64,000 bases of DNA. It comes from Halorussus sp. MSC15.2. GTDB taxonomy: Archaea > Halobacteriota > Halobacteria > Halobacteriales > Haladaptataceae. The position numbers and the translations under genes are program-made. This document shows, piece by piece, positions 16,798 through 25,787 of this stretch; the stretch's first letter is position 1; each line of letters starts with the position of its first letter. The stretch spans positions 1,054,001 to 1,118,000 of the forward strand of contig NZ_VSLZ01000001.1 in NCBI RefSeq assembly GCF_010747475.1, written 5' to 3'. The notes beneath the pieces are model-generated. The model saw only the letters and a list, made by a program, of their open reading frames with translations, did no database searches and was not told the DNA's origin.

Positions 16798-17750
16798 TCG
16801 GCCACCTCCCAGACGACGACGCCGCCCTGCTCGCGGGCGTCCACTTCGCCGCGCTCGTCCAGCACGTCGAGGTGGCCCACCGCCTCGCTCATCCCGGAGA
16901 AGTACTCGGTGGCGGGCAGGTCGGCGAACAGTTCGTTCATCACCTCGACCGCGGTGGTCGGGCCGCCCGCGACGATTTCCTTCACGTTCCGGGTGCGCTC
17001 CTCGTGGGACTCCAGCACCTCGCCGATGCGCTCGCTCGGACGGTCTATCTCCTCGCGGTGGCCCGGGAGGAAGCGGTCGAAGTCGCGCTCCCGGAGGTCG
17101 GCCAGCGAGCGGTTGAACGCCGGGAGGACGCGCGGACGCTCGCCGCCCTCTTCCAAGGGGGGTTGCAGGAGCGGGTTCGGCGTGATTTCGCTCAGTACGT
17201 GGTCGCCGACGACGGCGTGGTCCTCGCCGTCGTCGGTCTGGTAGGTGAAGATGGTCTCGCCGGGCGCGTGGCCCTGTACCGCCTCGGCAGTGACGTCGGT
17301 CCCGGCGACTTCCACGGTCTCGCCGTCACCGAGCGTCCGGTCGGTCTCGACGCCGGGCGCGACTCTGAGGAACGACTCGGGGAGGTCGGTCACGGTCTCG
17401 GCGGTCGAGCGGGCCATCCCGTGACGCTCGAAGAACGAAACGAAGTACGACTGCTCGTAGTCGAGTCTGGTCTCGAAGTCGGCGACGATTTCGGCGGTCG
17501 TGGGGCTGGCGACGACTCGCGCGCCCGCCTCGCGGAGGCGACTCGCCAGTCCGAAGTGGTCGGGGTGGGGGTGGGTAATCAACACTCGCTCGATGTCGGT
17601 CGGTCCCAACCCGCGCGCTTCGAGACCGTCGAGCAACGCGGCCCACGCCTCCTCGCTGCCCGGTCCGGGGTCGACGAGCGTCCGGCCGGCGAGGTAGGCG
17701 TTGACGGGGCCGACCTGAAACGGCGTCGGTATCGAAAGCCGCCTGAACAT
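16794..17750 (-). CDS. MBL-fold metallo-hydrolase, glyoxalase II-like
   Basis: A 318-residue protein. VNAYLAGRTLVDPGPGS leads into the zinc motif THPHPDH (H-x-H-x-D-H). Later ligands are in VQGHAPGETIF and AVVGDHVL, and the C-terminal DRFLPGHREEI completes the site. The C-terminal part resembles the winged-helix tail of LACTB2-like hydrolases. I chose the ATG at 17750 since upstream sequence lacks protein-like composition. The last codons overlap the adenine deaminase start. Substrate unknown. Confidence 0.83.
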   Translation of the reverse strand: MFRRLSIPTPFQVGPVNAYLAGRTLVDPGPGSEEAWAALLDGLEARGLGPTDIERVLITHPHPDHFGLASRLREAGARVVASPTTAEIVADFETRLDYEQSYFVSFFERHGMARSTAETVTDLPESFLRVAPGVETDRTLGDGETVEVAGTDVTAEAVQGHAPGETIFTYQTDDGEDHAVVGDHVLSEITPNPLLQPPLEEGGERPRVLPAFNRSLADLRERDFDRFLPGHREEIDRPSERIGEVLESHEERTRNVKEIVAGGPTTAVEVMNELFADLPATEYFSGMSEAVGHLDVLDERGEVDAREQGGVVVWEVAE

Positions 17751-17932
17751 ACGCCCACTGTTGCCCCCTGCCGATAAACAGTTTGTGACACGGCGAGCCA
17801 GTCGTTCGGAGTTGGGACCCGAGACGGAACCGACGAACCGCCCGCCTGTACCGGCACGACCGCTCGGTTCGACCCCGACGAGAGTAAGAGCTATATCTGT
17901 CCTCGTACTAGGAACAGAATGGTGTGCGAAAG

Positions 17933-18166
17933 ATGAACAAGCACTTCGAAGACGCGTGGTACTACGCCCGACGCACCGGTAAGCACCTCGCACGCGGCGT
18001 ACGCGAGGAACTCGACCCGGTCGAACGACGGTTGCGAGAGGCGACCGGCCGCGAGCGCGAAGAACTGACTCGCCTCGAACGGTGGCGCAGGGAACTGCGA
18101 AACACCGAAACCGAGACCGCTGACAGAGCGCGACACGTCGTGCGGAAAGCCCGTCGGCGGGTCTGA
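17933..18166 (+). CDS. small charged helical protein (haloarchaeal DUF7553-like)
   Basis: A 77-residue, very hydrophilic protein: MNKHFEDAWYYARRTGKHLARGVREELDPVERRLREATGR and a helical remainder. It is predicted as mostly helix with a balance of Arg and Glu, which is unusual for the acidic halophile proteome. From memory this pattern is common among small haloarchaeal conserved proteins (DUF7553), function unknown. An upstream in-frame GTG (17924) is possible. A TATA-like CTATATC precedes it at about 17891. Confidence 0.65.
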   Translation: MNKHFEDAWYYARRTGKHLARGVREELDPVERRLREATGREREELTRLERWRRELRNTETETADRARHVVRKARRRV

Positions 18167-18260
18167 ACCTGTCGGGGATTCGGCGAAGCCACAGTCGGCA
18201 GTCGATTTTCCGACCGTAAAGTAAGTCTTAAGTCCCGGAAGAGGAAAGCATGGAACGCGA

Positions 18261-18335
18261 GGGTCGGTAGTCTAGTCCGGTTATGACAGCTCCTTCACAC
18301 GGAGCAGGCCGGCGGTTCGAATCCGCCCCGACCCA
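18261..18335 (+). tRNA. tRNA-Val (anticodon CAC)
   Basis: A complete cloverleaf. The acceptor stem GGGTCGG pairs with CCGACCC, the anticodon stem GCTCC/GGAGC encloses TTCACAC (anticodon CAC, reading GUG), and the T arm GGCGG-TTCGAAT-CCGCC is perfect. The discriminator is A at 18335, and no CCA is encoded, as is usual for archaea. The 3' half is the attachment site used by the integrated element: its last 24 bp are repeated at 46005-46028. Confidence 0.95.
18312..18335 (+). other. attL (tRNA-Val 3' end)
   Basis: The last 24 bp of tRNA-Val, from within the T-arm stem to the discriminator base. They are identical to 46005-46028. Integration here leaves the tRNA gene intact. Confidence 0.9.
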
Positions 18336-18623
18336 CTAATCGAGTTCCGCTTTCTGAAGGACGAATAATCGCAAGACGGCTGCAAGGTGATAGTCCCGCG
18401 AGTCCTGTTTCTGGGTTTGAAGTCATCAGGTTGGCTGACGCGGGTCCAGTACGTCACGGGGTTATTCTGAAGGAGTGCGCGTTACCTTATGTATCTCAGT
18501 ATCCGTTAGCGTTCGCAGCATCGAAAGCCAACGGTGTTAGTTTGTCAATGCTGTAGTAGATGTATCACTTCTATTGGTTCCATTTAACTCCATTTCGGTC
18601 TCTTCACTGGAGTTTCAACTATA

Positions 18624-19460
18624 CTACACCAACGCACGAGCATATATGAAGGCGGTTGTGAGAGTGACCAATTGCGACCGAGTAGACAATTCCGTTTCAA
18701 ACGGGTTGAGTCCGTATCTTGAATAGAAGAAATTGACTGGAACTCGGAGGATGATAGCTCCAAGTAGCACCACCGCAGTTGCTACACTCCCACTCACAAC
18801 AACGGTGACTACCGCCCACAGTCCTACAAAAAATCCGGCCAACAGACCAAATGAGAGATAAAAAACCCAAGTAGAGGAGGTAGGTACTTCACCTGTAATC
18901 TCACCGTATCGAAGCCAGTTCAAGCTAGCTGGTAGGTTATCAGCTTGGGACATACTTATCGCTCGTTTTCCAAACTGAGCGAACCGTTTCCGGAAACTTG
19001 CAATATCGCTATCTTGGAAGCCATTATAACCAAGCACAGCCGCGTAAATAAGGAGGTCTTTGAACACCAGTTCTTGTACCGCAACAAAGGCAAATATAAA
19101 CACGAAAAGTATCAGGCCGAGATAGAACGCAGATGGTAGTTGAAGAGGGAGTCGCAGAGTTAACCAGTCTGCAAGCAAATCAAAGAGATAGAGAAGAGAG
19201 ACATAGGTGACGAACACGATATAGTGTGTTGTTTGGTTCAGTACCAGCGAAGAGTTTGCGTAACGGCCAAAAACAGCCATCCACCGGAAGAGGGTTACAG
19301 CGAGAAATCCGATGGCAAACACTTTCAAACCAGTATATGCGAGTCCTTGACTCGGGAAACTGAGAACTGCGGTTGCTAAGAGCGCACTAAATGCGATCTC
19401 GAAGGCGACCGAGGATTCCTCATCAAGGTGGAAGACTTCCGAGGGAGGAATCTTTTCCAT
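18624..19460 (-). CDS. polytopic membrane protein of unknown function, at the attL end
   Basis: A 278-residue protein with roughly six hydrophobic segments: about residues 18-38, 46-64, 76-96, 107-130, 205-228 and 232-250. There is a hydrophilic loop at about 135-195 (YNGFQDSDIASFRKRFAQFGKRAISMSQ). It faces the tRNA and is isolated by 288 bp on one side and 495 bp on the other, so it is a stand-alone gene of the element. No family recognised. Position next to the attachment site and membrane location would suit a superinfection-exclusion or conversion function, but this is a guess. Confidence 0.7.
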   Translation of the reverse strand: MEKIPPSEVFHLDEESSVAFEIAFSALLATAVLSFPSQGLAYTGLKVFAIGFLAVTLFRWMAVFGRYANSSLVLNQTTHYIVFVTYVSLLYLFDLLADWLTLRLPLQLPSAFYLGLILFVFIFAFVAVQELVFKDLLIYAAVLGYNGFQDSDIASFRKRFAQFGKRAISMSQADNLPASLNWLRYGEITGEVPTSSTWVFYLSFGLLAGFFVGLWAVVTVVVSGSVATAVVLLGAIILRVPVNFFYSRYGLNPFETELSTRSQLVTLTTAFIYARALV

Positions 19461-19557
19461 GTGCTTACAGACAAATAGAGAGTTTGTATAAATCCACGCT
19501 ATTTGGCCGTCTTATCAATAGTTTATCTCTGATATAGAGTAAGAAGGGGACACCGGT

Positions 19558-19768
19558 TCGCAAGTGTATCGCTTGATTTTCGCGGGTCTCACTGTTTGTA
19601 TACGGGGAGATTCACTTGCGAGACGGTGTGTTACGGGAGGCAGTTTACACTTGCGACGTGGTGTGTGTCGGGGGTGGTTTACACTTGCAATCGAGGTTCG
19701 TAAGTCAGCGAAATGATAAGCGTGTTCTCGAAGGGTTCGAGGATTGAATTGCTGGTTTTCACTTGTAA
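19558..19768. promoter_or_regulatory. cluster of CACTTGCRA repeats upstream of the virion operon
   Basis: The motif (TTTA)CACTTG(C/T)(G/A)A occurs at 19613-19621, 19648-19656, 19682-19690 and 19760-19768, and in reverse orientation at 19558-19568. The first three direct copies are spaced 34-35 bp, about three helical turns. Together they fill the 495-bp gap before the structural genes. They look like operators or iterons and would be a natural place for the lysogeny switch; the binding protein is unknown. Confidence 0.6.
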
Positions 19769-19810
19769 TCTGGAGGGTCTTTGTCTAGACCGTGTGGGAA
19801 GTGTTTGCAC

Positions 19811-19830
19811 GATGAAACCCTTTTAAGCGT
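19811..19830 (+). promoter_or_regulatory. GAAACCCTT-type promoter for the virion operon
   Basis: GATGAAACCCTTTTAAGCGT matches the element's recurring promoter cassette (BRE-like GAAA, TATA-like CCCTTTTAAG). Transcription would begin near 19849, about 107 nt before the first structural ATG. A 16-codon frame opens with GTG at exactly 19849 and ends at 19899, a possible leader peptide. Confidence 0.5.
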
Positions 19831-19955
19831 TGAACCATCCACCGGACTGTGAGTTCTGGATTGGTCTCCAGACCCGCGTACACGATTTATACCGCGTAAA
19901 GCGGCGTGTTCGTGTTTGAATCGACCAGCAACAGTTAATTCGGTGATTCAATAGA

Positions 19956-20339
19956 ATGTCAAGCTACGATTTTGATGGAATCGACATCCCGCTTCTGGCG
20001 ATTTTCGCCCTTCTGGGCGTCGTCACAACCGGGATCGGCAGTATCAGTCTGTTCGGTATCGACTTCTCAACCACTCTGTTCAGCGCGGTCGGGTTCGACA
20101 TCTCGTATGCGTTCGCAGGTAGCGTTCTGAGCCTTGTCGGAATCGGCGCAACGAACGAAATCGACCCGACTGACCTTGAAGCCGAACAGCGAGCATTGCT
20201 CGGTGCTGCGCTGTTCGTGCTTATCATCCAGAGCGGTGTTCCGGAAGTCAACTCCGCGATTACTGGTAACGACTTCGTTGGTCTCGCAGTCTTCCTCCTT
20301 GAGGCGGCTGCGGCGGCCAGCATCTCCTACCTCGGATAA
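19956..20339 (+). CDS. small membrane virion protein, pleolipovirus VP3-like
   Basis: A 127-residue protein with four hydrophobic segments (about residues 12-30, 38-60, 78-97 and 104-125). It begins MSSYDFDGIDIPLLAIFALLG. A GGTGAT Shine-Dalgarno-like sequence lies 8 nt upstream of the ATG. In pleolipoviruses the gene before the spike encodes a small internal membrane protein (VP3) that lines the vesicle. Size, topology and position fit; direct sequence identity cannot be judged here. Confidence 0.65.
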   Translation: MSSYDFDGIDIPLLAIFALLGVVTTGIGSISLFGIDFSTTLFSAVGFDISYAFAGSVLSLVGIGATNEIDPTDLEAEQRALLGAALFVLIIQSGVPEVNSAITGNDFVGLAVFLLEAAAAASISYLG

Positions 20340-20345
20340 CAATCC

Positions 20346-21887
20346 ATGAGTGACGATGCACAGTCTGACAAACAATCTCCCCTCCGGTCGGTAGCGACGG
20401 TTGTCGCTGTCGTCCTCCTCATCTCCACCGCAACTCTCACACCCATTCTTGGGCCTGCCAGTCCTGTTATGCGGGCGTCAGCGACCCACGAATGCGACGG
20501 AGTGGATATGGTTGTCGCCGTGTTCTCCGCTGGACTCGTGAACGGGGATAAGTGCGGAGATAACCATACGAGTCACGTCATTGAGGAGATGCAGGAAACC
20601 GAGGCGAACGAGACAGAAGTTGATATTTACGAGGGTGGTCTGTCCCTGAAGTCTCAGAACCGTCCTGTCCTCACGTTCGCCGAGAACTACATTACGGACT
20701 CGGAGACGGTGGCATGGAGTAAAGCCCGTGCGACCGTCCTGAACGAGTACAAAGCCGGTGTCTCAGAATCGGTGGCGAAAAGCCGCGCTCGGGGCGCTGT
20801 TTCTGACTACTACGCGCAGAAACAGTTGAACCTGATTCGGGCGTGGAACTCGACCGTTCAGCAGTCTACGTATCTGCATAATCAGTCCGTGATGGAGGAG
20901 AAGGTTAACGACAACTTCATGTATGCTTCCGAAGGCGAAATCGGGTCTGAGTACACGAACGGGACTGTCAACGGTCTCGATACTCGGCAGGTTACGCTCG
21001 TGAACGGGTCCACCGTTACCGTCCAAACTATTGAGGTGACGACGGATTACTACGCGAACGGGTATCATCCGACGAATTACTCAGTAGGCCCCATTGAGGG
21101 AGCTATCGAGACTGGTGGTGACGGTGCGGCTAGTCCTCCTAAAGGAGTGTACGTCCATGCCCCGAACGATAACTACCAGACGAAGAACGTCGTCAACTTC
21201 ACCCGGTGGATTCAGGCGAACAACCAGATTGAGTCCACACAAACCCGGTTGAACGACAACGTGGACAAGTTCGTGAACGGGACTTACGAGGAGTACCAAA
21301 GTGGGGAACTCAATGCGTCCGAGTACACGTCCTCGCTGACGCTCGCGCAGGAATACTCCACGAAGTACAACGAAACCGGGTACTGGGTGTACGCAGTCGC
21401 GTCACTGTCTCAGACCGGTCTTGAAACGCCTGATCTCGGGAATACGTCTGTGATGACTGTTGAGACGAACGGGCAGACGTACACCGGGATGGTGATGAGT
21501 CAGTCTGCGCCGAACGGTTCTACTTGGGAGGTGAACGAGACGTACAACCCGTCGAATATCGACGGTGTGCAGCTCCTCATCACAACTGATGGTGGGAAGC
21601 AAGAGTTGACGAGCAACTTCACGATCACGGAGATGCGGAACCCGGACGGTGAGAAGATTCAGCAGACTCACCTGAAGGAGTACAATTACAAGACGGCGAA
21701 TGTCTCCGAGTTGAATCGGTTGCGTGAGGATTTGCAGGAGTTGAAGCAGGAGATTGAGGAGCGTGAGCCGACTGCCGGTGGGGGTGCGAGTGGTACAGGT
21801 CTGGGCAACGTGTCCATGGAACAAATCGCGGCGATTCTCGCTGTCTTGGCGGGTCTCGCCCTCATCTCAAGTCGAGATAAACAGTAA
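20346..21887 (+). CDS. pleolipovirus spike/envelope protein (VP4-like)
   Basis: A 513-residue exported protein. A signal segment (SVATVVAVVLLISTATLTPILG) is followed by an ectodomain starting THECDGVDMVVAVFSAGLVNGDKC. The stretch TVAWSKARATVLNEYKAG then KSRARGAVSDYYAQKQLNLI is highly reminiscent of betapleolipovirus envelope proteins. Many NxS/T sites are present. The C-terminus has a heptad region (LNRLREDLQELKQEIEERE), a Gly/Ala linker and a membrane anchor (IAAILAVLAGLALISS) ending in RDKQ. Spikes of this layout bind the host and drive membrane fusion. The stop overlaps the next ATG (TAATG). Confidence 0.75.
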   Translation: MSDDAQSDKQSPLRSVATVVAVVLLISTATLTPILGPASPVMRASATHECDGVDMVVAVFSAGLVNGDKCGDNHTSHVIEEMQETEANETEVDIYEGGLSLKSQNRPVLTFAENYITDSETVAWSKARATVLNEYKAGVSESVAKSRARGAVSDYYAQKQLNLIRAWNSTVQQSTYLHNQSVMEEKVNDNFMYASEGEIGSEYTNGTVNGLDTRQVTLVNGSTVTVQTIEVTTDYYANGYHPTNYSVGPIEGAIETGGDGAASPPKGVYVHAPNDNYQTKNVVNFTRWIQANNQIESTQTRLNDNVDKFVNGTYEEYQSGELNASEYTSSLTLAQEYSTKYNETGYWVYAVASLSQTGLETPDLGNTSVMTVETNGQTYTGMVMSQSAPNGSTWEVNETYNPSNIDGVQLLITTDGGKQELTSNFTITEMRNPDGEKIQQTHLKEYNYKTANVSELNRLREDLQELKQEIEEREPTAGGGASGTGLGNVSMEQIAAILAVLAGLALISSRDKQ

Positions 21888-22753
21888 TGAGTAACAACAC
21901 AGATACAACGAAACGGTTTGCGGCACTCGTTGCCGCACTTGCGGTAGTAGCATCGGCATTCACAGGGGCAACTATTGCTGCCTCTGTGACTGGAAACGAA
22001 GGCGTCGTCTTCCCCGACCCTGCCGACAACAGTACAGACGACCGTACTGGGATTGCAGTAGGGGTTGACGCGATGAACGCCACAACTAACGTCACAATCG
22101 ACTCTGTGACGCTGAACGGAACTACGGTCTCAACCAGTTACACGGTTGAGCAAGGAACTGTGGCGACGATTTCGACGTTCTCCGGGAATAACACGGAGGA
22201 TATGCTGTATGTCGATATTGCTGATGTCCCACTTCAGGGGAGTGTTGACGTGACGTACACCGTCAACTCGACGCAGTACACGGACACCATCAATTACGAC
22301 ATCGACTCTGACGACGACGGTGTCTCCGACAGTCAGGACGAGTACCCTGACAACGCTCCGCAGACAGTGACTCATAACCGTAGTGCGGGCGAGTCTGTTG
22401 AGAGTGCTTACGTCGAAGCCACTAGTGATGGTAACGTGACTGTGAAGGTGTACGACGCGCAGAACGGTACTCTGCTGAACTCGTACACTACGTCCGTCAA
22501 CATCTCGTCCAGTGAGAGTAGCGAACTTGTCACGGTAGATGTTGGCGACGGTAATCGGACGCTTGACCAGTACGAGATCACGTATGAAGCCAGTTCAAAC
22601 GTGTCTGGGACTGGCCTCATCTACCAAGCGAACTCAGGTTCCGGTTCCTCATCCGGTTCGTCTAGTGGTCTCAGCGGGTTGAGTGACGCGCAACTCGGCG
22701 GTATCGTCGTGGTTGTCGCTGGTGCCGGTCTCGTGCTTCTGAAACGGGACTAA
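21887..22753 (+). CDS. surface glycoprotein-like protein with Ca-binding DxDxDG loop
   Basis: A 288-residue exported protein. It has a signal sequence (FAALVAALAVVASAFTGATIAASV), a Thr/Asn-rich ectodomain with many NxT/S sites, and a calcium-loop-like DIDSDDDGVSDSQDEYPDNAP at about 142-162. A following domain ends at a Gly/Ser linker, with the C-terminal anchor IVVVVAGAGLVLL and KRD. From the calcium loop onward it is a paralogue of the next gene (EYPxNAPxTxTH). It is translated with the spike gene. A virion accessory spike or decoration protein is likely. Confidence 0.6.
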   Translation: MSNNTDTTKRFAALVAALAVVASAFTGATIAASVTGNEGVVFPDPADNSTDDRTGIAVGVDAMNATTNVTIDSVTLNGTTVSTSYTVEQGTVATISTFSGNNTEDMLYVDIADVPLQGSVDVTYTVNSTQYTDTINYDIDSDDDGVSDSQDEYPDNAPQTVTHNRSAGESVESAYVEATSDGNVTVKVYDAQNGTLLNSYTTSVNISSSESSELVTVDVGDGNRTLDQYEITYEASSNVSGTGLIYQANSGSGSSSGSSSGLSGLSDAQLGGIVVVVAGAGLVLLKRD

Positions 22754-22790
22754 CCACTGTCTAGACGCTTCTCTTTGGAGGTGACAACAT

Positions 22791-23918
22791 ATGTTCAACA
22801 ACAATAACAATACGAATGGAGGTGAGACACGGAAGGGAGCGTTGAGCGTCCTGCTTGCTGTGTTTGTCGTCGCAAACGTAGTTACGGGGGTAACTCTCGC
22901 GGCGACAGGAACCACGTTCATCAGCGTCTACAGTTCCGAGTTCCAGTCAGAACCGACCCAGATGACTTCTAGTGGCGCTGCAACCTATGACGCCACAAAC
23001 AACCGGATTGTCGTGTCCGCGTCCGGAAGTTCGAGTAATGGCCGGTGGGCGTATACTGAAGGTTTGAGCGGGGAGTTCCGGGCGGAATACAACATGACGA
23101 TGAACGGTGGGAACATCAATATGCTGTACGGGGCGGACGATGCTGCTTCCCCGTCTACAGGGTACTATGTGACGATGAAATCTGGGGATAGCATCGTGTT
23201 GAACGATGCGTCCGGAACCTCTCTGAAATCGTCTTCGTTCACGTTCAACAACGGAGAATCGTATCACGTTGAAACGGTTCTTGAGAATAATACGTTGACT
23301 GTGATGATTGACGGTGCGACGGTGTTGACGCATGAGTTCTCGAATCCTGATGCGTCGGGGTCTGTTTGGGCTGTTCGAGGGTTCACATCATCGTCCGGGG
23401 ATAACTACGTGAGTAGTTTGACGCTGTACGATACTGATAGCGACGGCGACGGTATTAGTGACGATGATGATGAGTACCCATTCAACGCCCCGAAGACGTT
23501 CACTCACTCATCCGTGGACAACGAGACGGTTGATAAGGCGTATCTGGAAGCCAGTAACGGCAGTCTCGACGTTTCGTTGTATGGTGTGAACTCGACTAGT
23601 GGGGAGCGTATCAAACTCTCCGAAACCCATGCGGACGTTGGTAGCGAGACGACGCTGGTGACACTAGATGCTGTCTCAGGATATGATGAGTACGATCTGG
23701 AAGTCCACGGCAATGCCTCGGTCGAGAGTCACGGCTTGCTGTACGAGTCGAACGCTTTCGGGGGCGGTGTTTCCTCGGAGACGTTCAACGATGGTATCTC
23801 GTCGGTTCTCGGCGGTATTTCGTCAGCATTTACTGGGCTTCGGACGGGACAGATGGCACTCGGCGGGTTGATACTCGTCGTTGGCGCGATCCTGTTCATC
23901 AGGGAGGGAGGTGACTAG
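22791..23918 (+). CDS. surface protein with lectin-like domain and Ca-binding loop, paralogue of previous gene
   Basis: A 375-residue exported protein preceded by a strong GGAGGTGA Shine-Dalgarno sequence. After the signal peptide, residues about 45-215 look like a concanavalin A/LamG-type jelly roll, with YHVETVLENNTLTVMIDG and the closing SSLTLYD strand. Then comes DTDSDGDGISDDDDEYPFNAP, followed by a domain parallel to the upstream paralogue and a C-terminal anchor (ALGGLILVVGAILFI). The two proteins share the C-terminal half, and only this one carries the lectin-like module. This suggests a duplication with gain of a glycan-binding head. Confidence 0.6.
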   Translation: MFNNNNNTNGGETRKGALSVLLAVFVVANVVTGVTLAATGTTFISVYSSEFQSEPTQMTSSGAATYDATNNRIVVSASGSSSNGRWAYTEGLSGEFRAEYNMTMNGGNINMLYGADDAASPSTGYYVTMKSGDSIVLNDASGTSLKSSSFTFNNGESYHVETVLENNTLTVMIDGATVLTHEFSNPDASGSVWAVRGFTSSSGDNYVSSLTLYDTDSDGDGISDDDDEYPFNAPKTFTHSSVDNETVDKAYLEASNGSLDVSLYGVNSTSGERIKLSETHADVGSETTLVTLDAVSGYDEYDLEVHGNASVESHGLLYESNAFGGGVSSETFNDGISSVLGGISSAFTGLRTGQMALGGLILVVGAILFIREGGD

Positions 23919-23920
23919 AC

Positions 23921-24088
23921 GTGTTCTTCCTCCTGTCGTTCGTGTTCAGCATCCTTGACGACTTCCTCAAACCAATCATCGCTATCGTCGCATTGGTGCT
24001 GATAGCGCAAATCCTCGGTATCGACGTAATCCACATGGCGGAACAGTTCATTCAAACACAGATTCAGAACGCGATCTCGCCGTTCTGA
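23921..24088 (+). CDS. 55-residue membrane peptide
   Basis: A GTG-started frame, two nucleotides after the previous stop, with GGAGGTGA close upstream. It is almost entirely hydrophobic in residues 1-33 (FFLLSFVFSILDDFLKPIIA then IVALVLIAQILGI), followed by an amphipathic tail ending NAISPF. Spacing and ribosome site make it a real operon member. A small virion membrane protein is plausible. Confidence 0.65.
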   Translation: MFFLLSFVFSILDDFLKPIIAIVALVLIAQILGIDVIHMAEQFIQTQIQNAISPF

Positions 24089-24110
24089 CGCGGTTCTTTC
24101 AGTTATAACT

Positions 24111-24908
24111 ATGAAGGCAAGCAAAATGAGTATAGCGGCGCTGCTGGTCATTCTCGTAGCCTCTAGTGCCGGTGCTGGTGTCGTGGGTGCGGACACGGGC
24201 AGTACCACGAGTACGCCCACGCACAACACTACGACTACGCAGACGCCCACAACAACGACCACAGACGTATCGACTACCAACCAGCAATCCTCGACGACAA
24301 CCCAGACTACGACGACTACGACGACGGAGAGTATCGAAGAACAGGTTCGAGAAGGCGTTGAAGACGCCACAGGTGACAACTCACCGGAGACGAGTCAGTC
24401 AAAGACCGGGAACCGGGACTGTGTTGAAGTCGTCACTAAGAGTGGGAATACGACGACCAAGCAGTGCGTCTCGTCGTGGCACTACCAAATCGACAACTCA
24501 ACCACCATCGTCGCAGCCGACTGGGAAGGCCCAGTCGTCACGCTCGTCATTGAGAGTGACCGTCCGCAACGAGTGAGCGTGGTGGACACTCATTCAATCA
24601 AAAGCACTGGTGCTGGCGACGTTCGATACGTCGAGAGGACGCTTCGGAGCGGGAAGAATGTCGTCAAAATCCGCGCTAACGAGAAGAGCGGGGATAAGAC
24701 GTTGACGATTGGAACTAGTAACGATCTGGACTACATCAGCGACCCTGAAGCACCCTTCCTGAGTAACGGTATCAGAACAGAACTGCTCTACGTCACGGGT
24801 GCTGGTGGTGCGACGAGCGTGCTTCTAGTCGCATTCCTGTTCTGGAAGTACAAACGCCGGAAACTGAGCAAGGGCTGGACGAACGTGTTTGAGGATTACA
24901 GCCCATAA
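24111..24908 (+). CDS. type I membrane protein with Thr-rich stalk
   Basis: A 265-residue protein. It has a signal sequence (SIAALLVILVASSAGAGVVGA), a Thr-rich low-complexity stalk at residues about 30-72 suited to O-glycosylation, a compact domain with two cysteines (RDCVEVVTKSG and TKQCVSSW) that may pair, and a C-terminal membrane span (GGATSVLLVAFLFWKY) with a basic cytoplasmic tail. It belongs to the virion operon; the role is unknown. Confidence 0.65.
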   Translation: MKASKMSIAALLVILVASSAGAGVVGADTGSTTSTPTHNTTTTQTPTTTTTDVSTTNQQSSTTTQTTTTTTTESIEEQVREGVEDATGDNSPETSQSKTGNRDCVEVVTKSGNTTTKQCVSSWHYQIDNSTTIVAADWEGPVVTLVIESDRPQRVSVVDTHSIKSTGAGDVRYVERTLRSGKNVVKIRANEKSGDKTLTIGTSNDLDYISDPEAPFLSNGIRTELLYVTGAGGATSVLLVAFLFWKYKRRKLSKGWTNVFEDYSP

Positions 24909-24923
24909 CAAGGAGGTTTAGTT

Positions 24924-25787
24924 ATGAGTATCAAAGAAACTGAGAACGATTCGACGGTAGCTGAACAGACTGTTGAACGACTCAAACTCGACAAGGCGAA
25001 GAAACGCCTGACGGCGGTGAAAATCCTGTCTGGAACAGGTCTCGCCGGTCTTGGACTAGTCGGTGTCGGTGCATGGATTCTGACGGGACACGACATCGGA
25101 ACCCTGCTTACAGACGAGATAAAGACGTTCGCTGTATCCCTTGTCGGGTTCGGGATTGTATTCGCCCCGGCAACTATCTGGGGTGTCAAGAAGCTCTGGA
25201 ACCCTGATTTAGTGTTTGTTGTGCGTGTGAACGGGACTTTGACTGATGTAGTGGACATTTACGTTGCCTCTCCTGAACGGTGGCAGGACGTGGACATCGT
25301 TTCCGGGGAGCCGTACTCGTTCACGGTCGGTGGCGCGGTTGTGTATCTCGTCACGGACTTTACCCACGTCTCCAAGGTTGCTGAGGACGACGAACTCGCT
25401 GACCACATCCCGGACGACACCTCTGGGTATGTGGCCGCAGGGAGTTGGTTGGGCGAAGCCTCGGATGCAGACATCGTGTCCGCTCGTCACGAAATCGAAG
25501 GCAACCGGCGAAGAAACAACGCATGGGCGCGTATTGGTGAGAAGCTATACAGTAAGTTCGAGACCGTCGCTCAATCCGTCGAGAGTCGGCATCACAAGAT
25601 GATGACCGACAAGAGCATGGATATGAGCCTGTACGACAGCGAGACCGTCAAGCAGGAAGCGGCGGCAGCTGTCCCCGAGTTGGAGGAGTACGATGAGTCG
25701 AAGTCTATGCCTGAAATCATTGAGGATGAGGTTGAACAGCAACTCCGAGAAATCAATACCTCGGACAATGGGGGTGAGCGACGGTGA
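24924..25787 (+). CDS. membrane-associated virion operon protein with C-terminal soluble domain
   Basis: A 287-residue protein after a GGAGGT site. A coiled N-terminus is followed by two membrane spans (about residues 33-53 and 66-85). A soluble domain of about 190 residues follows (DIYVASPERWQDVDIVSGEPYSF onwards), ending in an acidic helical tail. The stop overlaps the GTG of the ATPase gene (GTGA). Pleolipoviruses carry a comparable protein before the VP8-like ATPase; it may dock the ATPase to the membrane. Confidence 0.6.
   Translation: MSIKETENDSTVAEQTVERLKLDKAKKRLTAVKILSGTGLAGLGLVGVGAWILTGHDIGTLLTDEIKTFAVSLVGFGIVFAPATIWGVKKLWNPDLVFVVRVNGTLTDVVDIYVASPERWQDVDIVSGEPYSFTVGGAVVYLVTDFTHVSKVAEDDELADHIPDDTSGYVAAGSWLGEASDADIVSARHEIEGNRRRNNAWARIGEKLYSKFETVAQSVESRHHKMMTDKSMDMSLYDSETVKQEAAAAVPELEEYDESKSMPEIIEDEVEQQLREINTSDNGGERR

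Noticed and set aside
18340-18623. A coding gene between the tRNA and the membrane protein gene
   Set aside because: No open frame with protein-like composition or start signals was found in these 284 bp.
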